The notes under the pieces were generated by a model. It saw nothing but the letters and a program-made list of their open reading frames with translations. It made no database searches and was not told the origin of the DNA. A stretch of DNA of 24,852 nt from Chloroflexota bacterium (GTDB taxonomy: Bacteria > Chloroflexota > Anaerolineae > Anaerolineales > Anaerolineaceae), in NCBI GenBank assembly GCA_023434145.1, contig JAEYTI010000236.1:1-24852 (forward strand), given 5' to 3'. Both the position numbers and the translations under genes were made by a program. Positions 7,236 through 15,026 of the stretch are shown here, one piece after another. Each line of letters starts with the position of its first letter. The first letter of the stretch is position 1.

Positions 7236-8039
7236 ATGGAACGCCTGCTGCGAGTTTTCATGCTACAACTGATGGTCACCGGCCTGGTTCTGATCGGCTG
7301 GGGACTGGCGGCGACCGCCGTACAGGCGGCCGACGCGATCAGCGCGGCGTGGAACGACTCGGGCAACCCGTTGGGGCTGGATGGAGCGGTGGTTATCGAG
7401 CCGCCCATCCAGTCCGGCGGAGGCGATGAAAGCGCTGGTTCGGAGGCAAACGTGCCGGTGACCGGCATCGAACCGGCGGCAGAGCAGACCGCGACACCGG
7501 CCGATGCTCCGGCCACACCCACCGTCGATTGGGCCGACGCGCCGATCACCGACATTTCGCCGCCCACCGCCACCCCACGCCCGTCGGGGCCGCCGGAGCA
7601 GATCCGCATTGCCGCCATCGATCTCAATGCCCCGGTACACATCATCCCGCGCCTCAGCATTCAGGTAGGTGAAGATATCCTCGGCTACTGGCACGCGCCC
7701 AATGAGGCGGCAGTGGGGTGGCACGAAGGCAGCGCCTTCCTGGGTGAGCCGGGCAATACCGTGCTCAGCGGGCATCACAACATTCACGGCAGCGTGTTCG
7801 AACGGCTGGAAGAGCTGCGCGAAGGCGACGAAATCTTCATAACCTCGGGCGGGCGCGAGCTGCGCTACGTGGTGACGCAAGTGATGCTGTTCGAAGAGCG
7901 CAATGCACCGCTCCAGCAGCGTATTCAAAACGCCCGCTGGATCTTACCTTCAAACGACGAACGCCTGACGCTGGTCACCTGCTGGCCAATCACCAGCAAT
8001 ACCCACCGTCTCATCGTCGTGGCCGTTCCGGCTTCTTGA
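7236..8039 (+). CDS. Class E-like sortase
   Basis: A 267-residue membrane-anchored transpeptidase that cleaves at the sorting motif and attaches surface proteins. One N-terminal transmembrane segment (about 5-32) is followed by a Pro/Thr-rich linker to about 120 and the sortase domain at 121-265. The catalytic triad is visible: His180 in LSGHHN, Cys249 in TLVTCWP, and Arg258 in NTHRLIV. It probably acts on the IPVTG protein encoded just upstream. The linker carries its own VPVTG at 73-77, which resembles the substrate motif. The ribosome binding site is weak. Sortase identity is firm; the class E assignment is less so. Confidence 0.9.
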   Translation: MERLLRVFMLQLMVTGLVLIGWGLAATAVQAADAISAAWNDSGNPLGLDGAVVIEPPIQSGGGDESAGSEANVPVTGIEPAAEQTATPADAPATPTVDWADAPITDISPPTATPRPSGPPEQIRIAAIDLNAPVHIIPRLSIQVGEDILGYWHAPNEAAVGWHEGSAFLGEPGNTVLSGHHNIHGSVFERLEELREGDEIFITSGGRELRYVVTQVMLFEERNAPLQQRIQNARWILPSNDERLTLVTCWPITSNTHRLIVVAVPAS

Positions 8040-8080
8040 CGTGCCCTGTGCAGTGCCCCAAAAGGCATAAGAACTTACAG

Positions 8081-8097
8081 GTCAAATAACAGTCAAA
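8081..8097 (-). promoter_or_regulatory. Paired half-sites upstream of response regulator 2
   Basis: GTCAAA occurs at 8081 and 8092, an 11-bp period. Read on the minus strand this is TTTGAC, matching the TTTGACC repeats before the regulator 1 promoter. The pair ends 24 bp before the -35 box, close to the 28 bp seen for regulator 1. A shared binding site for one or both regulators is inferred. Confidence 0.5.
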
Positions 8098-8121
8098 AAA
8101 CCGGAGACAAACCAATACCTA

Positions 8122-8150
8122 TTGACAGGGGGTAACAATTTCTTTATTAT
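8122..8150 (+). promoter_or_regulatory. Strong sigma-70-like promoter of response regulator 2
   Basis: TTGACA (8122-8127), a 17-bp spacer and TATTAT (8145-8150), near consensus. The transcript should start near 8157, leaving a leader of about 190 nt before the gene. Confidence 0.8.
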
Positions 8151-8156
8151 TAAAGT

Positions 8157-8314
8157 GATAAGAAAATTCCCGGGGACATTCCCCCGGTCATACAAATGTA
8201 TTTCCATGAGGCGTGGAACCGAGGCCTTGAATATGGTCGCTTACTCAGATCGAGGGGGGATTGAGTGGGGCCTCGGGGAGCCAGTAGCGAAACCGGCAGA
8301 CTGCCGGTTTTTTT
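8157..8314 (+). ncRNA. Structured leader RNA ending in an intrinsic terminator (attenuator or sRNA)
   Basis: It begins at the predicted start of the regulator 2 transcript. Stems seen in order are CCGGGG/CCCCGG (8170-8175/8182-8187), then CCGAGGCC/GGCCTCGG (8219-8226/8269-8276) enclosing ACTCA/TGAGT (8243-8247/8262-8266). Last is a terminator stem at 8290-8298/8302-8310 followed by seven T. CCGGT at 8184-8188 could pair with ACCGG at 8292-8296 and block the terminator. It may be a cis-attenuator or a free small RNA. It does not match a known riboswitch class that I can recognise. Confidence 0.55.
8290..8314 (+). terminator. Rho-independent terminator in the regulator 2 leader
   Basis: A 9-bp stem (8290-8298 with 8302-8310), a 3-nt loop and seven consecutive T (8308-8314). 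It lies 32 bp before the regulator start codon and downstream of its only visible promoter, so it must be bypassed for the gene to be expressed. Confidence 0.85.
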
Positions 8315-8345
8315 GTTTGGTGATTGAGCCTTTAGGAGTGAGCAT

Positions 8346-9116
8346 ATGACCAATGAGAATGAATTAACCCAGACGAATGTCCTCTCGCAGACGGGAGTAG
8401 ACCTCGATGAAGTATATGCGTCCGAACGCCACAGCGTGCTGGTGGTGGAGGACGAACCGGATACCGTGGTGCTGTTGAAGCACATTTTGCGCTCGGCGGG
8501 CTTCAACGTGATGGGCGCGCTCAGCGGCAGCGAGGCGCTGAAGAAATGCGCCGAAGCCAAGCCCGACCTGGTGATCCTCGATTTGATGATGCCCGACATG
8601 GACGGTTGGGAAACCTACCGCTACCTGCGCCAGATGAGCGACGTGCCGGTGATCGTCATCTCGGCGGTCGGCAACAAGGACGATATCGTCAAGGCGCTGC
8701 GCATGGGCGTCGATGACTACGTCACCAAGCCGTTCTTCAACGCCGAAGTGATCGCCCGCGCGCAGGCAGTGCTGCGGCGCTACGGCAAGGCCGAAGACGT
8801 ATCGCGCCTGGTCTTCCCCGAGATCGATCTGGTGATCGATTTCCAGACCCAGAAAGTGACCCTGAGCGACCAGTCGGTGCAGCTTACCAACAAAGAGTTC
8901 GCTGTGCTGGCGGTGCTGGCGCGCAATGCCCCCGAGGTGGTCAACTACCAGACGATCGCCCAGCAGGTGTGGGGCATGGATACGCCCGACGTGCGCAAGC
9001 GCATCAAATACCTGGTCTACATTATCCGTCGCAAGTTCCAGAGCCTGGACCAGGAGCGCGAATTAATTGCCAACGTGGACCGGCTTGGGTATAAAATGAA
9101 TACAGGAGAAGGATAG
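8346..9116 (+). CDS. OmpR/PhoB-type response regulator 2 (paralogue of regulator 1)
   Basis: A 256-residue response regulator with a receiver domain at about 29-145: Glu35-Asp36, phospho-acceptor Asp79, Ser106, Lys128. A winged-helix DNA-binding domain covers about 156-252. AGGAG lies 7 nt before the ATG. Its layout and N-terminal DLDEVYAS tail match regulator 1, indicating a duplication. The region most alike is the receiver dimer face and the RIKYLV helix of the winged domain. It lies downstream of the sortase but has its own promoter and leader attenuator. No cognate kinase is nearby. Confidence 0.9.
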   Translation: MTNENELTQTNVLSQTGVDLDEVYASERHSVLVVEDEPDTVVLLKHILRSAGFNVMGALSGSEALKKCAEAKPDLVILDLMMPDMDGWETYRYLRQMSDVPVIVISAVGNKDDIVKALRMGVDDYVTKPFFNAEVIARAQAVLRRYGKAEDVSRLVFPEIDLVIDFQTQKVTLSDQSVQLTNKEFAVLAVLARNAPEVVNYQTIAQQVWGMDTPDVRKRIKYLVYIIRRKFQSLDQERELIANVDRLGYKMNTGEG

Positions 9117-9135
9117 GCTTTTCCGGCCAAAAGGG

Positions 9136-9190
9136 CATTTTATGTGCCTATGGTGCGCGACTGCGTTACGCACCATAGGCACATAAAATG
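9136..9190 (+). terminator. 22-bp perfect inverted repeat after response regulator 2
   Basis: Arms 9136-9157 and 9169-9190 are perfect over 22 bp, with an 11-nt loop. It starts 19 bp past the regulator stop and ends 27 bp before the next gene. No U-tract follows. Confidence 0.7.
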
Positions 9191-9217
9191 GAAACCGATT
9201 GAGAAGAAGAGGGCAGC

Positions 9218-9961
9218 ATGGCAGCCATCACCGAAATCTCGCCTGAACGCAAACGGAACGCCCGGCTCTTTGCACTGGTATATGTGCTGAGTTGGGCGTT
9301 CGTCTTTTTCACCATTCTGGGGCTCACCATACCGGCGCAAGCGATGGAAAAGCTCTCGCCCGCACCCATCTGGTTTACCCTGCTGGTGCTACTGGTAGTG
9401 GGCTTGCTGATGGTGCTCGCGATCGGGGATACGATCAGCCGGATGGATGAAGACCATCACGGACGCAGAGGCCTGGCGGGCTGGATCGCCGCGGGGTTGA
9501 TGGGCGGGCTGTTCAGCGGACTTTCGAACCTGCCGTTCATTTTGAACAATGAGGCCGGGTGGGCTAGCCTGGCCCGCAATTTCTTCTGGTTTGTCGGGCC
9601 GCTAGTCGGATATGGGCTGGCTTTCCGCCGTAACCCTTTCACCGCCTTTGCCAACCTGCCACCTGTGGAGACTCCCGGATGGGTCAACCGCATCGTTGGC
9701 GGGATCTTTCTGTTTACCGGCATTGTCAGTCTCATCATCGCTTTATGGATCGTCAATGGATTGCTCACCCAGCCGGGCTTCCGCGCACCGTGGGGAATGG
9801 TGGCCGCGCTCCCCATTAGCCTTTCCGCCATCGCTTTTGGATGGACGTTCGCTCACTACACAAAACCGTATGACAGAGAGGCGATCATTTTCGCGAGTCT
9901 TGGTGTGCTGATGGGCATTACCGGCGCCGGTATCGCGGTCGCCTGGCTGATCTGGGGGTAA
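9218..9961 (+). CDS. Multi-pass membrane protein of unknown function
   Basis: A 247-residue integral membrane protein. Hydrophobic segments occur at about 17-38, 51-69, 86-108, 119-135, 158-180, 192-212 and 222-246, so six or seven transmembrane helices are likely. A charged loop with acidic residues and His follows the second helix (about 71-84). I see no catalytic or transport motif and do not recognise the family. AGAGGG precedes the start. The stop is one base before the next ATG, so it is translationally coupled to the VOC protein. Confidence 0.75.
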   Translation: MAAITEISPERKRNARLFALVYVLSWAFVFFTILGLTIPAQAMEKLSPAPIWFTLLVLLVVGLLMVLAIGDTISRMDEDHHGRRGLAGWIAAGLMGGLFSGLSNLPFILNNEAGWASLARNFFWFVGPLVGYGLAFRRNPFTAFANLPPVETPGWVNRIVGGIFLFTGIVSLIIALWIVNGLLTQPGFRAPWGMVAALPISLSAIAFGWTFAHYTKPYDREAIIFASLGVLMGITGAGIAVAWLIWG

Positions 9962-9962
9962 C

Positions 9963-10328
9963 ATGAGCGCAATCATCACCGGATTGGATCACGTGCAGGT
10001 CGCCATGCCCGCGGGGGAAGAAGAAGCCGCACGGGCATTCTACAGCGGGCTGTTGGGCTTGCCAGAAGTAGCCAAACCGCCGAACCTGGCAAAGCGCGGC
10101 GGGGTGTGGTTCCAGGGTCAGGGCTTCCAGGTGCACCTGGGTGTTGAGGCAGCGTTCCGCCCGGCGAAAAAGGCCCACCCCTGCTTTCGTGTGGCAGATT
10201 TGGATTCCTTGCAGCAGATTTTGGAAGCCGCCAGCGTGCAGGTGACGCCAGACAGCGAAATCCCCGGCGTGCGCAGGTTCTACGCGAATGATCCGTTTGG
10301 CAACCGGATTGAGTTTATGCAGGGGTGA
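9963..10328 (+). CDS. VOC-superfamily (glyoxalase/bleomycin-resistance fold) protein
   Basis: A 121-residue protein of the vicinal oxygen chelate superfamily, typically metal-dependent lyases, dioxygenases or binding proteins that work as dimers. It opens with LDHVQVAMP (His10) and ends with the characteristic NDPFGNRIEF, where Glu117 is the usual last metal ligand. His58 or His72 may supply another ligand. Length is that of a single-domain VOC protein with two beta-alpha-beta-beta-beta units. It is coupled to the membrane protein upstream, with one base between them. The substrate cannot be assigned. Confidence 0.85.
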   Translation: MSAIITGLDHVQVAMPAGEEEAARAFYSGLLGLPEVAKPPNLAKRGGVWFQGQGFQVHLGVEAAFRPAKKAHPCFRVADLDSLQQILEAASVQVTPDSEIPGVRRFYANDPFGNRIEFMQG

Positions 10329-10392
10329 TACATCTGAGTACCTGCCGGTTGATGAAGGTTTACAAATACATACGTGGATGCCCGCCGAAAGC

Positions 10393-10596
10393 GCCTCATC
10401 CCCCCCGCCCCTTCTCCTGGCCGCGGAATGTGGTTCTACGCTTCTGTTGACGAGCGCAACCCGCGTTCCAGAAGAAGGGGAGCCAGAGGGGTTCCTCCAG
10501 ACTCTCTGGCTCCCCTTCTTCTGGCACTCGATTCATAGAACCGCCGTTACTATTCGTCAAATGAGAGGCCAGGAGAAGGGGCGGGGGGGATGAGGC
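10393..10596. repeat. Nested double inverted repeat between convergent genes
   Basis: Outer arms 10393-10422 and 10567-10596 are perfect over 30 bp. Inside them a second, unrelated pair at 10468-10488 and 10504-10524 is perfect over 21 bp with a 15-nt loop. The outer arm begins CCTCATCCCCCC and resembles the C-rich arms at 2630 and 20757. It lies 65 bp past the VOC stop and may terminate it. The remaining bases of this gap contain no supported gene. Confidence 0.75.
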
Positions 10597-10648
10597 ATCG
10601 TGTAGGGCGCAAATCAAGTCGTTACGCCATCCAGACCCCCCTAAAACG

Positions 10649-10687
10649 CAAAACGCCTTCCCGGTTTCTAACCGGGAAGGCGTTTTG
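10649..10687 (-). terminator. Bidirectional intrinsic terminator of the PQQ dehydrogenase gene
   Basis: An 18-bp perfect stem (10649-10666 with 10670-10687) and a 3-nt loop. The arms end in AAAA and TTTT, so a short U-run results in either direction. It lies 21 bp past the dehydrogenase stop. Confidence 0.85.
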
Positions 10688-10707
10688 ATGAATGGTTCAG
10701 ATACGTT

Positions 10708-13290
10708 TTACTCGCTCAACTGCCCTCGTACGGCCCCACCGGGGTAATCCGCGTTGTGGACGTTGACGTAGTACCCGGCAGGATCATCGACAATGGCTTG
10801 CAGCACTGCCGGGTCTGCATCGGCTACGCATCCCTCAGACATGCCGGTGGCGTCTGGCGGAGTCAGGGGCACAACGGGCGGCCCGGCTTCCGCAGGCCCA
10901 CCAATATGAATGTGCGCTGCCGTGGCGGGCAGGGTGATATTTTCAACGCTGATGGTGTAGCACACCTCTCCTGCTGCCAGATTGACTGTCACCGTCGAGT
11001 CGCCGGTGCCATCCTCATCGCCCGGCCCAGGCACCTCGGCTGCCCCGGTAAGCATGGCGGTGAATTCCACCGGCGTGGGGGTTGGCTCAGGTGTTTCTGT
11101 TTCGGTGGGCGTAGCGGATGGTTCAATAGTTGGTGTTTCTGTTGGGGTAAGGGTAGGTTCAACGGTAGGCGTGGTTGTTTCCGTGGGGGTTGGCTCTGGT
11201 TCGCCCGTCTCGCTCAACTGCCCGCGCACAGCCCCGCCTGGGAAGTCGGCATTGTGTACGTTGACGTAGTAACCACCAGGATCATCGGCGATCGCCTGCA
11301 CCAGTGCCGCGTCTACGTTCTGCTCGCAGCCCTCCGACATGCCCGTTTCATCCGGCGGAGTCAGCGGGACAACAGGAGGACCCGCTTCATCAGGCCCGCC
11401 GATATGAATATGCGCTGCTGTCGCGGGCAATGTGATGTTTTCAACGCTGATGGTGTAACACACTTCATTGGTGCTGGTGTTGAGCGTCACCGTCGATTCG
11501 CCGGTTCCGTCTTCATCGCCCGGCCCAGGCACTTCATTTGCGCCGCTCAGGTCGGCGAACAATTCGACGATCTCTGGTGTTGCGGTAGGTTCTGGTGTGG
11601 GTTCGTCCTCGCCCTTAAAGATCTCATACACCGCGCCGTGATCAATCGAGACGATGTACAGGTTGCCGTTGGGGCCAGTTTCAATATCCGTCACCACGCC
11701 AAAACCGGTTCCGAACAGGAATTCTTCGCTTTCCTCCAGGCTGTTGAAGTCGCCATTATCGGCAATGCGGTCTTTTGCCTCCACCTTGGTGCGGCTGCCC
11801 GAAAGCTCAAAGCGCAGCAGCGGGCCGCCCTCCGGCAACGGCACCGAGAGCCCCACGAAGAGGCTGTTCTCGTATTCGTCACCCAGCGCGTCTCCTTCGA
11901 GGAAGCCAATCGCGGCGGGGGCAATCGCGTACTGCCAGCTAAAGGCCGGGTCGCGGTAGTGCGAGCCGGGCAAGCGGAAGAGCCGGTTCAGGGCCTCACG
12001 GCGGCTGTCGGCGATATTTTCCGGTCCCCAGCGAAGCTGCTGGAGGTTCGGGGTATCTTCAAAGTGCAGTGAGGTGGTTTCGATCTCTTTGTAATCCCGC
12101 ACGCGGCTGGCCGGACCCATGAGCTGGATCCAACCGGAGTTGAAGCCCGGGCGGACCAGATTTAGCTCGTCGTAGGCGTCTTCGCCGTTTTCCTGCATCC
12201 ACAGGTAGCCTGTGCGCGGGTCAATGTCCATGCCAAAGGTGTTGCGAATGCCATAGGCGAAGGTCATTTGAATGTTCTCGCCCACCTCACCGCCAAGCGC
12301 CGCGCCAACCCGGTAGAATGGATTGTCGGTTGGGATCGAGCCATCGGGATTGAGGCGGATGATCACGCCTGTGTAGTGGGCGTCATCGGGGTACGGGCCG
12401 CCAAATTGGTCATCTGGCACCGTCAACAGCGAGGCATTGCGACTATAGCGCGAAGAGCCGCCCCGGCTGAGAGTTTCATCCAGCGGTTCAACCAGATCCA
12501 GATTTTCACTTTCGGCAGCGTTTGGCAGAACGAGATCCTTATCGTCGTCATCATCTTCATCGACGTAGGAGATCGGCCCAAACGGCAGATTTTGCATAGC
12601 GCCACGGCGGCCGACATCGCCAAAGGCAATGTAGAGCTTGCCGTCCTTGCCGAAATCGATCACACCGCCGTTGTGGTTGCCGCGCGGCGGCTGCTCTTCA
12701 TCGCCCTGCCCAGATGGGTACGGCGCGCCATCGTGCTGGAAGGCGCGCAGCTTCACCAGGTTGCTGTCCCAGGTCAGCGCGGAGCCATCCCACACAAAGC
12801 GGTCGACGCGGTTGCCCAGCAATGGCACAGCCAGCACGTCATCGGTGTCATCACCAGTCATCGGCTCGTCAGCGCACTCGAATTCAGCGGGGAAGTAGGG
12901 TGAACCCGCCGAAACAGGCGCGCTGCACGTCCAGAACAGGTACACATACCCGTTTTCGTCAAAGTCAGGATCCAGGGTAATGCCCAGCAGGCCGCGCTCT
13001 GAGGCGAAGTTCACTGCCAGGTCGAGGGCCGTGCCTGCCACCGCTCCATCGGCAACGTGCAGCACCCTGCCGCTGTCCTTCTCGATCACGAACATGTGGT
13101 CTTCGTCGATGAATGCCACGCCGATGGGCGTGACCAGGCCACCCAGCACGGTTCGGACGCTCAATTCCTCATCCATCACAGCAGGGCCGTTATCCTGCGC
13201 CGTCACCAAGCCGCCAGGTGCCAGGGAAACCAGCAGGGCCAGCGCAATCATAAGGCAGGCTGCCATGTAGAAGCCATTTTTCTTAGCCAT
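10708..13290 (-). CDS. Secreted PQQ-dependent sugar dehydrogenase-like protein with two CHRD domains
   Basis: An 860-residue secreted protein. A signal peptide spans residues 1 to about 31. A glucose/sorbosone dehydrogenase-type beta-propeller covers about 44-560. It carries the RGNHNGG motif with His206, equivalent to the catalytic His of soluble PQQ glucose dehydrogenase, and GDVG just after. An acidic run at 244-252 may bind Ca2+. Two CHRD domains follow (about 573-692 and 738-860), roughly 83% identical, separated by a Thr/Pro/Glu linker. A perfect AAGGAGGT ribosome binding site fixes the start. No PQQ synthesis genes are in view. The oxidised substrate is unknown; CHRD domains are poorly understood. 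Confidence 0.88.
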   Translation of the reverse strand: MAKKNGFYMAACLMIALALLVSLAPGGLVTAQDNGPAVMDEELSVRTVLGGLVTPIGVAFIDEDHMFVIEKDSGRVLHVADGAVAGTALDLAVNFASERGLLGITLDPDFDENGYVYLFWTCSAPVSAGSPYFPAEFECADEPMTGDDTDDVLAVPLLGNRVDRFVWDGSALTWDSNLVKLRAFQHDGAPYPSGQGDEEQPPRGNHNGGVIDFGKDGKLYIAFGDVGRRGAMQNLPFGPISYVDEDDDDDKDLVLPNAAESENLDLVEPLDETLSRGGSSRYSRNASLLTVPDDQFGGPYPDDAHYTGVIIRLNPDGSIPTDNPFYRVGAALGGEVGENIQMTFAYGIRNTFGMDIDPRTGYLWMQENGEDAYDELNLVRPGFNSGWIQLMGPASRVRDYKEIETTSLHFEDTPNLQQLRWGPENIADSRREALNRLFRLPGSHYRDPAFSWQYAIAPAAIGFLEGDALGDEYENSLFVGLSVPLPEGGPLLRFELSGSRTKVEAKDRIADNGDFNSLEESEEFLFGTGFGVVTDIETGPNGNLYIVSIDHGAVYEIFKGEDEPTPEPTATPEIVELFADLSGANEVPGPGDEDGTGESTVTLNTSTNEVCYTISVENITLPATAAHIHIGGPDEAGPPVVPLTPPDETGMSEGCEQNVDAALVQAIADDPGGYYVNVHNADFPGGAVRGQLSETGEPEPTPTETTTPTVEPTLTPTETPTIEPSATPTETETPEPTPTPVEFTAMLTGAAEVPGPGDEDGTGDSTVTVNLAAGEVCYTISVENITLPATAAHIHIGGPAEAGPPVVPLTPPDATGMSEGCVADADPAVLQAIVDDPAGYYVNVHNADYPGGAVRGQLSE

Positions 13291-13826
13291 TGATATAACC
13301 TCCTTAGGCTAACACACTTTACACTTCCGATTGAATATCGAACCAGTTTCGCTGTTAATCGATAACCATCACCTCCTTTCATACAATGTGAATAGGAGCT
13401 TGTACCGCCGCATCGCTTTGGATGACAGATGGGCGATTCAGAAGCGCGCAGAGAGACTTCCAGCGGCGGGAATCTTCGCAAAGGAAGAACCGCGCTCAGG
13501 AATGCAGCAAGGTTTTTGTCGAGGATGGATATACTACGATGGAATGGTTGGGATGAGTTACTGTGAGGCGCAGAATATTTTTTATTTTTTCGAAATTTTT
13601 ATCTTATCAGCAGCTCTAATCGCCAAACCCACCTAGATAGGGTTAGAGGCTGTACCTTTCTCAAAATAGACCCGCCTATGGAGTAGATCGTTTTGATTAA
13701 GGTCTAAAAGACTAATACGCATCATACAGCGAAATGGATTAAGATTCAATAAGAAGCAAGAAATTCACTCCGATGATGTCCGGTAGCGCCGCATACAGCA
13801 TCTCTATATTCCGTCAATTCAGAAAT
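13291..13826. other. Long intergenic region upstream of the dehydrogenase gene
   Basis: No gene is supported. The minus strand carries an extended Shine-Dalgarno (13368-13380) about 80 nt before the dehydrogenase start, followed almost at once by a five-codon frame (13355-13369). A poly-T/A tract occurs at 13570-13610. No clear promoter was identified. Confidence 0.4.
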
Positions 13827-13892
13827 AGGGCGTGTTTTTTTTTAGTGTCTGGGCGGCATTGCTGGACCAGACACGACAAAAAAACACGCCCT
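13827..13892 (-). repeat. 26-bp interrupted inverted repeat
   Basis: Arms 13827-13852 and 13867-13892 pair over 15 + 8 bp, interrupted by a 3x3 internal loop. The outer segment includes seven A:T pairs. It is the more distal of two hairpins downstream of the membrane-protein gene that ends at 14028. Confidence 0.65.
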
Positions 13893-13927
13893 ACTACCTC
13901 GAACGGACGTATTGCGATTTTGATACA

Positions 13928-13982
13928 TTGTTGGATCCTTGTGCGTGGCGAACGAAGTTCGCCACGCACAAGGATCCAACAA
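13928..13982 (-). terminator. 26-bp perfect inverted repeat after the membrane-protein gene
   Basis: Arms 13928-13953 and 13957-13982 are perfect over 26 bp with loop GAA. It lies 45 bp past the stop of the gene on the minus strand. No U-tract follows in that direction. Confidence 0.7.
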
Positions 13983-14027
13983 GGTTCGAACAGCTTTTTT
14001 GGGAGGCGCCGGGAGGGCGTAGTTCCC

Positions 14028-14990
14028 TTAGGCCGGTTCCTTGGATAGAGGAATCGCATCCCCTACTTTCTGCTGCCCCATCAAATCGGCCCATGACCGG
14101 TGCGCGCGGTGCAGCATGCAGGTGACGATGAGACCAAAGAGGAACGTCGACGAGGCGGTTTCGATCATGTGGCTTATGCGCACGCTGCTGACCGGCATGA
14201 GCGGGTTGGCCAGAATGTGCGCAATGTTGAGCGGCACCGACATCTGCAAGCCGACGACCACAGCCACAAACCAGGGACTGCCGCGCATCAGGCGGATGAC
14301 GGGCAGGGCAAACAGCGCCCACAGCAGCCCGCGAAAGAGCTGGAACGGCACGATTACGGGATCATTGGCGAGGTTGAACTGCATCTGTTTGAAGAAACTG
14401 CCGGTATCTACGCCGTTGTAGAAAGCAACCAGTTCGGGGTTCTGCCAGGCAATGTAATACCCGGCCAAAAAGTACAGCAGTGCGTACGTAAAGGCCAGAA
14501 TGGCGCCTTTAACGATCCACTGCGCCTTCCAGGGCGAGGCGGGGTACGCCAGAGTCATCGCAGCCAGATCGGCGCCCGGTTTCCATTTACCAAGGATGAG
14601 CATGGCGAGGGGGATAAACAGCACCGCTACGGGCAGGCCCATTAAGAACAGCATTGGCAGCGCGCCCGGTTCAACCGTCAGATTGGTGAGGAAGTACCAC
14701 GTCTCCATCTGGCCCATAAAGGTCTGCAGCCCGTAGTAAGCGACCGCCGTGGCAAGATAGAGCTTCCAGCCGTGCCAGCGCGTGTTGAGCAGGACCAGCA
14801 TGATGATTAACACATTTGCTGCGCCAATCACCAGCATATCTACGCCCTGCGGAAAGGGACCGGGCTCTGAGACGACACCCTGGGGCAGCGGCACGGGGAA
14901 AACCAGCGCTCCCATGATGTAGAAGACGAGGAACAATAGGGTCAGTGCAAGGAACTGGCCCAGGCGCAAGAACAAGCGCTTGATATGCAT
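14028..14990 (-). CDS. Multi-pass membrane protein of unknown function
   Basis: A 320-residue membrane protein with about eight hydrophobic helices (about 10-31, 51-69, 76-93, 109-133, 158-181, 214-232, 239-258, 277-293). No motif points to a known family. GGAG seven bases before the ATG supports the start. It lies 42 bp downstream of the P-loop gene and could be cotranscribed, but it also has its own extended -10 promoter overlapping that gene's stop. Two long hairpins follow it. Confidence 0.75.
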   Translation of the reverse strand: MHIKRLFLRLGQFLALTLLFLVFYIMGALVFPVPLPQGVVSEPGPFPQGVDMLVIGAANVLIIMLVLLNTRWHGWKLYLATAVAYYGLQTFMGQMETWYFLTNLTVEPGALPMLFLMGLPVAVLFIPLAMLILGKWKPGADLAAMTLAYPASPWKAQWIVKGAILAFTYALLYFLAGYYIAWQNPELVAFYNGVDTGSFFKQMQFNLANDPVIVPFQLFRGLLWALFALPVIRLMRGSPWFVAVVVGLQMSVPLNIAHILANPLMPVSSVRISHMIETASSTFLFGLIVTCMLHRAHRSWADLMGQQKVGDAIPLSKEPA

Positions 14991-15026
14991 ACGTTCACTC
15001 CAGCAACGATAAGATTGGGTTTGTGA

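Noticed and set aside
10393..10596. Nested repeats as ends of a mobile element or CRISPR
   Set aside because: No transposase frame, target duplication or regularly spaced direct repeats; the enclosed DNA is only about 145 bp.
10756..12072. 438-codon open frame opposite the dehydrogenase gene
   Set aside because: No ribosome binding site or family features, and it lies wholly antisense to a clearly coding gene with domain motifs.
13368..13380. Sequence identical to the 3' tail of 16S rRNA on the plus strand
   Set aside because: Only 13 bases with no rRNA sequence before it; better explained as an extended Shine-Dalgarno on the minus strand.
13973..14000. GGTTCGAAC resembling a tRNA T-loop
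   Set aside because: No acceptor, D or anticodon stems can be built around it; it follows a long inverted repeat.
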